Source: Aplidium turbinatum
Lineage: Eukaryota > Chordata > Ascidiacea > Aplousobranchia > Polyclinidae
Assembly: GCA_918807975.1 (NCBI GenBank)
Contig: OU964928.1
Location: 13,103,823-13,167,822 of the forward strand
DNA length: 64,000 bases
Direction: 5' to 3'
Position numbers and translations under genes: made by a program. The notes beneath the pieces were generated by a model, which worked only from the letters and a program-made list of their open reading frames with translations, did no database searches and was not told the DNA's origin. Within the stretch, counting starts at the first letter, position 1. Each line of letters begins with the position of its first letter. Positions 57,101 through 64,000 of this stretch are shown piece by piece.

Positions 57101-57572
57101 GTGTCACATCAGGTTTTGATGCAATTTTTTCAAAGCAGACCTGCAGATTTATTGTGAAAACAAATAATAACAATGTAATATAAAAGCATTTGACTATGTG
57201 CATGCCAATTTTATCAAATGTGCGGTATTTAGCGGCTGAATTATGAGCCATTAATCAGGGTGGGTTCAAATTGCCACGTCTCTTGCTTTTCGCGCGTCTT
57301 TAAAACGAATACCAGATAAAGTTAAACAGCGATTCCTCTTTTCGACCGAGGGGTAAGGGGATAGAGGCGGTTAGAACGGCCCTGGTTTTAAATACTTAAT
57401 GTGTTTATATCTAAAAGCACTTTCAACAACCATTTTATTGAAACAAAATTCATTTCTGTCAGTAAATTGTCGTGAACACAGCATTATTTCTGACGGCTTT
57501 TGTCCTGCGAATCAATATCTTCATTCGGGATTTGCTTCCATGCAAGCCAGTGTGGACACTGCGATTATTCGT
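45109..57572 (+). CDS. ABC transporter subfamily A, gene 2 (first five exons)
   Basis: Five exons with matching phases: 45109-45195, 52349-52515, 54843-54903, 56508-56649, 57463-57572. They give a start Met, a basic cytosolic N-terminus, one membrane helix and the beginning of the first extracellular domain, the standard N-terminal layout of full-size ABCA transporters. The block with HSGFASMQASVDTAIIR matches the 'SGFxxLQASIDAAII' segment of the ABCA5 group. No further exons could be placed before the window end, so the gene continues to the right or its later exons are too far away to see. Gene order and strand match gene 1, suggesting a tandem pair. Confidence 0.8.
45280..45500 (+). repeat. 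Gypsy 5' LTR
   Basis: Starts TGTTGCATCG and ends ACACAACA. Matches 49834-50054 by eye. Confidence 0.92.
49834..50054 (+). repeat. Gypsy 3' LTR
   Basis: Starts TGTTGCATCG and ends ACACAACA, preceded by a purine-rich tract (AGAGTGGGTGTGAGG). Confidence 0.92.
50138..51010. mobile_element. Inverted-repeat element, hAT-like ends
   Basis: CAAAGATGGGCTAGATCACC at the left and GATCACGCCCATCTT at the right form an imperfect inverted pair, each followed inward by GATCA-rich text. No clean target duplication. Internal 50640-50750 is also found at 54950-55050 (CATACGCTAACGTCAACATG), so part of the inside is an older duplicated intron segment. Confidence 0.45.
51020..51965. mobile_element. Inverted-repeat element with perfect 28-bp ends
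   Basis: ATAAGGCACCTGCAGCTAAT(AAGGCCCG) at 51020-51047 is repeated inverted and without mismatch at 51938-51965. The words AATAAGGCCC recur inside (51052, 51773). No ORF. Class is unclear. Confidence 0.65.
52070..52290 (-). repeat. tRNA-derived SINE, family 2
   Basis: Minus strand has GCTGGTTCGACTCTCG (B box), then ATTCAGCGGCACCTA and CAATCGGAAACTTTACT as in 32690-32945. Confidence 0.65.
52349..52515 (+). CDS. ABCA gene 2 exon 2: first membrane helix
   Basis: Acceptor CGTTGCAG. Reads MIGTPIFLVMLLVAVKLFG, a membrane helix, then LVPPMPNLDPAPLHTFLRND and YVAPNFTEAME. Donor GGA|GTAAGT, phase 2. Confidence 0.82.
52516..54842. other. Intron 2 of ABCA gene 2, no further gene seen
   Basis: Mostly unremarkable AT-rich sequence. 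A minus ORF at 53402-53214 and a plus stretch reading LLAVRTMGALIANSAAWCDT (about 53330-53395) have no recognised relatives. 54511-54840 is the segment also found at 44256-44620. Confidence 0.4.
54843..54903 (+). CDS. ABCA gene 2 exon 3
   Basis: Acceptor TGTATTTCAG. Reads LTKRLQTLLPNLAFSMFSDL, donor TTG|GTAAGT. One leading base completes the Glu codon from exon 2; phase 0 out. Confidence 0.78.
55146..55389. mobile_element. 244-bp MITE with perfect 37-bp inverted ends enclosing a tRNA-like sequence
   Basis: GCAACTTTCCAAAAGG... at 55146-55182 is repeated inverted without mismatch at 55353-55389. Flanks TTTTCGGAT and TTCCCGGAT match at seven of nine, a likely 9-bp duplication. The related locus at 1505-1540 lacks the insert and shows the empty site. 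Between the arms lies a tRNA-like sequence on the minus strand. Confidence 0.75.
55223..55297 (-). repeat. tRNA-like sequence inside MITE
   Basis: Minus strand shows TGGCGCAGAGG (A box) and GGGTTTGATTCCC (B box with T for C) at tRNA spacing. The stems are imperfect and a functional anticodon arm is not evident, so this is a tRNA-derived remnant and not a tRNA gene. Confidence 0.6.
55415..55592 (-). repeat. Minisatellite of CAATTSTTCGTAAA units
   Basis: About ten diverged 15-18 bp units of CAATTCTTCGTAAAG or CAATTGTTCGTAAA. It resembles in style, not sequence, the arms of the foldback element at 2328-2805, and lies next to the same flanking repeat (CCGTTCGTCTG). Confidence 0.7.
55805..56490 (-). 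mobile_element. LTR-like block related to the solo LTR at 40.4 kb
   Basis: Begins TGTCACAATTCC and ends GATTGTGACA. It shares the layout of 40424-41168 (start and end words, AGTGAGATGATA/AGTGAAATGATA, CTATTTATAA). No target duplication is visible. Its right end lies 17 bp before the exon 4 acceptor of ABCA gene 2. The relic copy at 44.95 kb lacks it. Confidence 0.55.
56508..56649 (+). CDS. ABCA gene 2 exon 4
   Basis: Acceptor TTCTTGTAG. Reads ASMDQAYKDSSIEPIGIYFP, NELSITEYALRYTYG and SSDRFDVLR, an extracellular-domain segment. Phase 0 in, donor GGA|GTATGT, phase 1 out. Confidence 0.75.
57463..57572 (+). CDS. ABCA gene 2 exon 5
   Basis: Acceptor TTCTGTCAG. Reads NCREHSIISDGFCPANQYLH then SGFASMQASVDTAIIR, the conserved 'YLxSGFxxLQxxxDxAII' block of ABCA first extracellular domains. 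Donor CGT|GTAAGT. Confidence 0.87.
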
Positions 57573-58080
57573 GTAAGTGCTTGCATGATAAAACTTTCAG
57601 TTTAGACTTGTTCAAAGTTTATTGAAGAAATCACTTTGACAAATTCATAGTATTGAAATCTTAAATTGATATGAAGTCGGTCTGTATTCTAGTGGTTCTC
57701 ATAATTTCTGTAAAACTTTCTTTTTTTTTTTTTGGAAAATTGCTGATGTTTGAAGCTATCTGCACTACAATGAACATAAAATTTCACTTCTTTATTGTAT
57801 GATTTAACGAGTATAGCCTATCTACCCCATAGTGTAGCATGGAATAAAATAATAATATTGCAGGAGAATATTTTAGTTGGCACTACTAGCGTTGTGATTG
57901 ACTTGTATTTGGTGGTCATGTTATACATTTTTATTTATTTACGGTATATGTTTTCTGTTGAAATATTTTTGGTTGTAGGCTATATACACTTTAAAAACTG
58001 GTTTGAAAAGTTCTATTGCTAATGAGTGAACAAGAGCTAGATAAACTATTTAAATCACTTTTTTAGCCCACTCTGATCGT

Positions 58081-58140
58081 TTAACCCTAGAACTACCGGA
58101 AAATCATTATACTTAGAACGACCGCACCGGTCAATTGACG
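58081..58140 (+). repeat. piggyBac-like terminus
   Basis: TTAACCCTAGAACTACCGG at 58081-58099 matches the TTAA target and CCCTAGAA-type end of piggyBac elements. No second end or transposase found. Confidence 0.35.
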
Positions 58141-58248
58141 GGTAGATAAGCATAAGGATAACGTTATTTGTAGATGTTTCCTAAACAAATTATTTGATTG
58201 GGATGAAAAACCAAGCCTATGCCAGAGCTTTTGTCAGATAAGTTTGAT

Positions 58249-58440
58249 CAGTGGCGGCTCGTGGCCTGTAGAAGTGAGGGTGCTGCAAGTGACATGTCCC
58301 TGCAGAGTTCGCCAAAGGCGAACGTTCCGGCGGGGGGTCTGGGGGGCCTTTCCTAGAAAATTTTGACAAATTACATTGAATTTGGTGCGTTCTGAGCGTA
58401 TTTCCAGCAAAAATTGCAATCAAAATAATCGAGATAAATG
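58249..58440. repeat. hAT-like MITE fragment
   Basis: Starts CAGTGGCGGCTCGTGG, a common hAT-type end. 58330-58400 matches 19060-19130. The other end was not found. Confidence 0.4.
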
Positions 58441-59519
58441 TATTGATTACCTTTACAAAGAGTTTTTACAGACATAAATTTCCATAATTAAGATGCAAGT
58501 AGATTTTATATAACAAGAAGTCTCAAATACAGGTGGAGTAGCCCTACTGTTCTTTGAAAAACTCCATGGTGTTATGGGGTGCTGGGTGTTATGACGGAGG
58601 TTTATTTAATTTCTTCCAGCGCACACAAACAACGACAAAGTGTAAACACACGAAAATAGCACTAGAAACAGCAGCCAAACGATGATCGTTAAAACACGCA
58701 TAGGAAAGTGTGTATTACTGCAGCGAAATAAAATGCATGGCTACTGCACCTGAAATGAAACAAAGGCCTTTACAAAACATATACACAGCTCGGACAGCTG
58801 TAACTTCAGCCAGGGATACTATTTGGTAGGCTACTACACCTTGTCCCAATGAGCAACGACAATTAAGAGGTAACACCATTCTGCCTCAAAGTGAAATTTC
58901 TGCTGCTGGTTGCAGTTTATAGTAAGTACCCAAGGACCAGGACTACATCACATACGGTGATATTTAAAATAAACAAATTTTCTTTGTTTATTGCGGTAAA
59001 GTCACTTGTATTTACTTTATTTTGTGGAGCAGCCAACCATAGACTATAATAGTTTGGAAGATGTAATCAAACAGTAATGTCGAAGTGAATGAAGAGACTA
59101 AGTTCAAATAATATACTGACATAGTTCTCGTAAATTTTGCCTTGAATATTATCGTTTGACCGTGTTTTTCGATACAACCCTTTTGACGTACGGAGGAAGG
59201 CAAGTGCATTGCAGCAACAAAATTGAGAGAACAACATGGCAATGACACACACAGCTAACTCAGACAGACAGATAACAAACCACATAACACATTTAGAGGT
59301 GTGCTGACTTACACATTTAGACGGTAGTGTCTACAGTCGGTCCGGTGCCGTGAACCATGTTGTTACGACGAGGGCTAAGTACAAATAATTTTCACGCATA
59401 ATATACTAACATTTACATAGCACCACATCCACAGTGCCCCTGGACACTGTGCAGTGTGCACTGTGCATGACAATGGTGATAATTAATACGGTACTTTCAG
59501 TTATAATGTTCAGTGAAAT

Positions 59520-59899
59520 AGAACGTTTTCAAGCGAGTTTTGAATTCATTTAATTTTTCAGCTTCTTTTACACAAATAGGCAAACAATTCCAGCAACTGG
59601 CAGCAAGAGCTGGGAAAGTGCGATTTCCACATTGTGTCTTACATGAAGGGTTGCACAAGAGGAGCAATGTTGAGAACGCAAAGTTCTGGCAGGTTTATAA
59701 TGAACAAGCAAAGTGTCCAGATAGTTCTGAGCAAAACCATGGAAAACTTTATAAATTAATAGACATATTTTGAAACGAATACGATACAATACTGGAAGCC
59801 AATGCAGGGATTTTAGTATAGGAGTAATATGCTCATGTTTGCGTGTTAAAGTAATTAGTCGAGCGGCAGTATTCTGAACTCTTTGAAGACGCAAAATAG
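59520..59899 (-). mobile_element. L2/CR1/Jockey-like LINE, RT C-terminal fragment
   Basis: Minus strand reads RLQRVQNTAARLITLTRKHE, HITPILKSLHWLPVLYRIRF and KICLLIYKVFHGFAQNYL, the well-known tail of this LINE group's RT ORF. Only this tail is present. Confidence 0.8.
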
Positions 59900-61224
59900 C
59901 ACAATGTTATTTAACAATGAATTTGAATAAACAAGCCTGGATGTGCATGAGTTAAAGTTTTACAAGCATCAATATTTATGAACTGTCTGATGGAACCAAT
60001 ATTTCTGAGATGAAAAAAGCACATTTAACAGTGTCACTGACAAATTTTTCCAAACACAAATGTTGATTTAATGATTAAAAAAGTTCCCGCGCTTTTCAAA
60101 GCAAGCAGCAAAAATTTCTCTCTCCAGGCCCAAATCAAAAAATGGACTCATAAAAATAATTAAGGCCTGGAGAAAAGCTAATTCTAGAAAAACCAAGAAG
60201 AAAATTTGATTGTAGTCATATCAACACCAAAACTATCAAAATCAACCAAGAAGTTGCAGAGATAATTAAACTTGAAAAGACCTTCAGTTAGGCTAGCTAA
60301 GAAGTCAGCAGTCATTGTTTGTTTGTTTTTTTGCATTTACGAAGATAATCACAGCTGCCAGTAAAATCCTCAAGTTTAGAAGACAAAGTAAGTTAAAAGG
60401 ACTCATTTTTGACTTTCTTACATTTTCTAAACCCAGCCATTATTTTTCACCCAACCGTTACTAATAACCTTCAACCCAATCAAGACCAATTTCAGCACAA
60501 GCTCAACCATCAACACCAAAGAGGTTAATCTATTGGAAACAAATCAAATTTCAGAAGAAAAAAAGATCAAATCTGGACAGTTTATTATACGCTACCACTC
60601 CATTTTTTGTTTAATTTTAGTTTGTTATTCTATTAATTTGTAGTTCTACACAATTTTGAAGTACAGTAATTAGATTCAGCTAGGTCAAGACTGACTAATA
60701 TTTTTCCCCTCAGTTTCATCCTTTGTGACGTAATAATAATATTTTTGAAATCTTCACCTTCCGAACTCGTATTTTTTTTTCTCGTACTGTATTTTACAAT
60801 TCGTATTCCGACATTGATCGATATCATAAACCGACTAACTTAGGCTACGTCTACGTTAGTATATCCATTATCCTCGCCAGTCTTAATTCTCTTTAAGCTG
60901 CATATTTTAATCAGGTCATTTTAACACAATTCATTTGATTCTATATCACTGCTTGACGGAATTTTGCCCTGAGTTACCTCTCATCAACTAAAGTACCGTA
61001 ATTTAATTTAGTTTCAAATTAAAATTATTACTTAGTCAATTTCCAAAATCCTTGCTAAATTAAATATTTCATAACGCAATAATAGTGTTTTGTTTATTTT
61101 CTAAAGTGTTTCTTACACCACTTAAACCAGACTTGTTATTTGTTCTTTTTCGGTGCTTGTTGGTCACCGTCCTATTTCGTCACACATAAGTGAATTCTTT
61201 GATTATCCTGACTACAAGTTATAA
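59900..61224. other. Spacer without recognised genes
   Basis: AT-rich; no supported exon of ABCA gene 2, RNA gene or clear element end was seen. Confidence 0.4.
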
Positions 61225-61522
61225 ATGCAGGTGTTGGTGATTTTGCTTTTAATCTGTTTTGTTGCAAAGTCATTTTGTAATCTTTCGTGTCCTGCGTTAT
61301 TGGTTTTGTATTCATCTGTTGGTCATACTTTGTTTGTGGCAATGTCTGCGGATTGTAAAAATTTTTATTCAAAAAACTCCTTCTCTTTAACTAACAATAT
61401 TAATAGGAACCAGCTATCGATTTTACATGTAAACATGAGAAGCCTAGTTGGCAACTTTGAAAAATTAGAATCACTGCTTGTCGAAATGCAAGAAGCACCG
61501 GACCTTATTGCTGTGTCAGAAA

Positions 61523-63751
61523 TAGAGATGTAAAAAAACGGTTTTTTTTGTTTTTAAAAAAAACGAGCTCGTTTTTTTTGTTTTTTATCGTTTTTTTTGT
61601 TTTTTATTCGTTTTTTTTGTTTTTTTTACCTATTTTTACATTAAATGTCACAATATGCAGCAATTAGGGTAAATTCATTGCAATAGCGTCTCTTTCAACA
61701 AAAAAACAGTCTCATTACTCGTATAACTTCTTTCAAATGAGACAATATGTCTCTCAAGTCTCAACACACGAGCCATAAAGATTTCTCATCGTCTCAAATA
61801 GTAACACATATGGTTGGCACATCTTAAGTTTTGTCTGTATTTTGGTCCAGACGGTTGTTAAATGCAGTACCACACTCGTGTATAGTTTCGAAGCCACCTG
61901 GGATTTTGGTTAATAGGCATGTTACGTTAGGACCAGGTGGTCAGGGTCCTGTTTCTCTACTTCACAAAGGCACTTTTCAGCAGCACACCACACCTTTTCC
62001 AGTACAACGTCAAGATATTGTTCCAGTTGATGTGCATTTGGTGCAAACTTGATGAAAATCACACAAGCGGTTCTCGAGTTACAAGTGAAATAACCTTAGC
62101 CACTAGGTGGCTTTATAGATAAGGAGCAATAGAAAAACGGCCATATCTCAAGAACCGCTCAACATATTTAGATTATTTTTTAGCTCTACCCCTATGTTTT
62201 TTGGGGTGGGCTATCTGTTTATGAACATTAAAACAAGTTTTGGTTACTAATTTTTGAGATAAAAAGAAATTAACCTCTTGTCGTTACGCACCAATAAAAC
62301 CATGATGCGTAAATTAAAAAAAAAAAAAAAATTGGATAGAGGAAAGATTGATGACAAGTTTGGCAAAAGCAGTGTAGTGCTAAACTCCCAACTTTTAGCC
62401 CAAATCACATTTAAATGTAGTGAAAGATGGAAACATTTTGATGTTTTTTTATTTTCCGTGAAGAGGTTCAATACTCCTTTATGATGTCATAGTCATGTTT
62501 GTTTTCCCTTAATTACACCATTGTGCTGTCATAGACATGTTTAAAAGAAGTATGGTTGCACTTAATCCACCCAATTTGAACTACGGTAGTTTGCAGGACT
62601 CTGAGGCTTTAGCACTTTTCTGTTTTTGCCAAACTTTTCGTCAATCTTTCCTCTGCCCAATAAAAAAAATTAAAGTTTGCATCATGGTTTTATTGGTGCG
62701 TAATGACAAGAGGTCAATTTCTTTTTATCTCAAAAAGCAGTAGGCCTAGTTCTCAAATAAAATAAGTTTTCATCTTTGATGTTTGTTTTGTATCTTTATC
62801 CTGCATTGCGGTAGCCTAATATGGGTAAAACTTTATACTTGTCAGGAAAAATATTATAAAGCATTTATTCACTATGTGAACACTGAGCAGTGCTGAAAAA
62901 ACCCACTTTAAAGGGAAAATTTCTTCATTCAGGGTTGGTAGTTACTAGCAATAGTCAACATGGGTGGTGGGCATTTGAAAGGAACATTAACCTAAACCTT
63001 TTCTGACAAATGCACTAACTTTTGACAGCTAAAAATAGCAGTGATAAGATCTGTTGCATTATATGTCACAAATAATCTGCAAGAAGCATCAGTGACGAAG
63101 TGTCCAAGATCTTACAACACACGAAAAGAATACTTCTGTTTCAATATTTATAAAGCATATACTGTACATCGTTGGTAAGCTATCAGTTACAAAACATATT
63201 GGCAATAGCTTGCATTAGTAAATTACCACGTCCACAAACAAGGTAAATGTGTGTAGGCTACTGAATACTGCCACCTTGTTTTGCCAAAATTTCCTCAACC
63301 CATTGAGTGTGTACAAGAATAACCAGTACCACAGTATACTAACATCATAGGCTAACTTCCATAAAAGGAAAAAGAAATTAACTCATCTACATTATGTCAT
63401 GTATCAAATTGCATTAATTCAATGTTTGTCAGGTCTACTGCCACAAACATGCCTGAGAATGAAGAAAGCGAAACAATACGTAGGACTATGCAAAAACATA
63501 TGCTGCCAAACACAAACACTTAGGAATTTCAGCACACCAATAAAACCATTTTCAGTAATTTAATGTTTTTCAAGAGCACTATAATGAAACTAAGCTGCAA
63601 ATTGCAAAAAATTTGCAACTTTTCCAGAAAAATATGAAAAAAAACAAAAAAAACCAAAAAACGAGTGTTTTTTTTGGCTCAAGTTTTTTTTGAAAAAAAA
63701 CACGTTTTTTTTTTAAAAAAAACGGTTCGTTGTTTTGCATTTACATCTCTA
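61523..63751. mobile_element. hAT-like non-autonomous element, perfect 8-bp target duplication
   Basis: Ends TAGAGATGTAAA and TTTACATCTCTA are perfect inverted copies over 12 bp. GTCAGAAA stands on both sides (61515-61522, 63752-63759). Length is 2,229 bp with no transposase. Both subterminal parts are rich in A/T runs punctuated by CG (GTTTTTTTTG-type repeats at 61540-61635 and 63640-63725). A long hairpin lies inside. Confidence 0.85.
62240..62742. repeat. Long imperfect palindrome inside hAT-like element
   Basis: The left arm (TTTTTGAGATAAAAAGAAATT, GCACCAATAAAACCATGATG, GGAAAGATTGATGACAAG) returns inverted in the right arm up to 62740. Arms are about 150-200 bp with roughly 85-90% identity by eye over the outer 60 bp. 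It may be a separate nested foldback. Confidence 0.7.
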
Positions 63752-64000
63752 GTCAGAAACCTGGCTGAATGAAAATCGATTGCATTTTGTTAGCTTGCAA
63801 GGCTATAATTTTGTCCACTTTAATAACAAACAAACTGATGCTAAAATACAAGCAGGTGGTGTCGGGCTATACGTAAGCAGTTCAATAAAGTATAATCAAA
63901 TTAATAATTTAAGTCTAAACTTACAGGAATGTGAAAATCTCTGGGTGGATATTACTTTATCAAACAATAGACAGTGCACAGTTGGTGTAGTATACAGGCA

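Larger units (their letters stand above)
61225..64000 (+). mobile_element. L2/CR1/Jockey-like LINE, 5' part with endonuclease, split by a hAT-like element
   Basis: The first block (61225-61522) ends LSILHVNMRSLVGNFEKLES then PDLIAVSE, the start of an apurinic-type endonuclease. After the inserted element the same frame resumes at 63752 with SETWLNENRLHFVSLQGYNF, AGGVGLYVSSSIKYN and TVGVVYR, all endonuclease motifs, and runs off the window. Apart from the insertion the frame is open. Confidence 0.82.

Noticed and set aside
57054-57251. Minus ORF reading KPDVTLEDFSEAIGTFL
   Set aside because: Looked at as a transposase or host exon, but no motif could be confirmed.
57841-57950. Possible sixth exon of ABCA gene 2 after TTGCAG at 57860 (reads ENILVGTTSVVIDLYLVV)
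   Set aside because: Acceptor and hydrophobic text exist, but the content does not match the expected ABCA segment and the donor is poor.

Overview
The window is nuclear DNA from an animal, probably a marine invertebrate. The protein-coding content consists of host genes split into small exons with canonical GT/AG introns. The introns and spacers are AT-rich and crowded with transposable elements. I cannot name the species. Frequent words such as TAGGCTA and TAGGCCTA, together with the mix of hAT, Penelope, L2/Jockey-like, RTE-like, Mag-type Gypsy and BEL/Pao elements, would suit an invertebrate deuterostome, but that is a guess.

Host genes. Two ABC transporters of subfamily A lie head to tail on the + strand. 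Gene 1 (4215-34348) is present as its 3' half, about 24 exons: the end of nucleotide-binding domain 1, transmembrane domain 2, nucleotide-binding domain 2 and a normal C-terminus with a stop. Its earlier exons lie left of the window or are absent. Gene 2 (45109-57572 and probably beyond) is present as its first five exons: start codon, first membrane segment and the start of the first extracellular domain. Both resemble the ABCA5/6/8/9/10 group. Between them (44256-45040) is a decayed copy of the intron 2 to exon 4 region of gene 2, so this looks like a tandem ABCA cluster with a broken member.

Mobile elements, left to right. A BEL/Pao-like gag-type ORF runs off the left edge. A foldback element with 9-bp target duplications, arms of ~15-bp tandem repeats and a telomere-like core lies just before a gene 1 exon, with an RTE-like LINE inside its right arm. 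A 2.2-kb hAT-like element follows (7394-9564), then a 1.1-kb hAT-like element (10705-11837) holding a nested 109-bp palindromic element. A whole-looking Mag-type Gypsy element with matching 206-bp LTRs (13770-18314) sits inside a tRNA-derived SINE. Penelope-like fragments occur at 18.6 and 20.7 kb. A 6.3-kb element with ~140-150 bp terminal inverted repeats (35195-41477) encodes an uncharacterised Cys-rich protein and holds a nested LINE and a solo LTR. A second relic of the same protein type follows at 42 kb. A very young whole-looking Gypsy element (45280-50054, LTRs read as identical) sits in intron 1 of gene 2. Inverted-repeat elements lie at 51 and 55 kb, the latter enclosing a tRNA-like sequence. 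At the right edge an L2/Jockey-like LINE is split by a 2.2-kb hAT-like element with a perfect 8-bp duplication and a long internal hairpin.

The most unusual items are the 6.3-kb inverted-repeat element with its GCDTTS/CXC protein and the foldback element with the telomere-like core. All calls come from reading the sequence; no database search was run.
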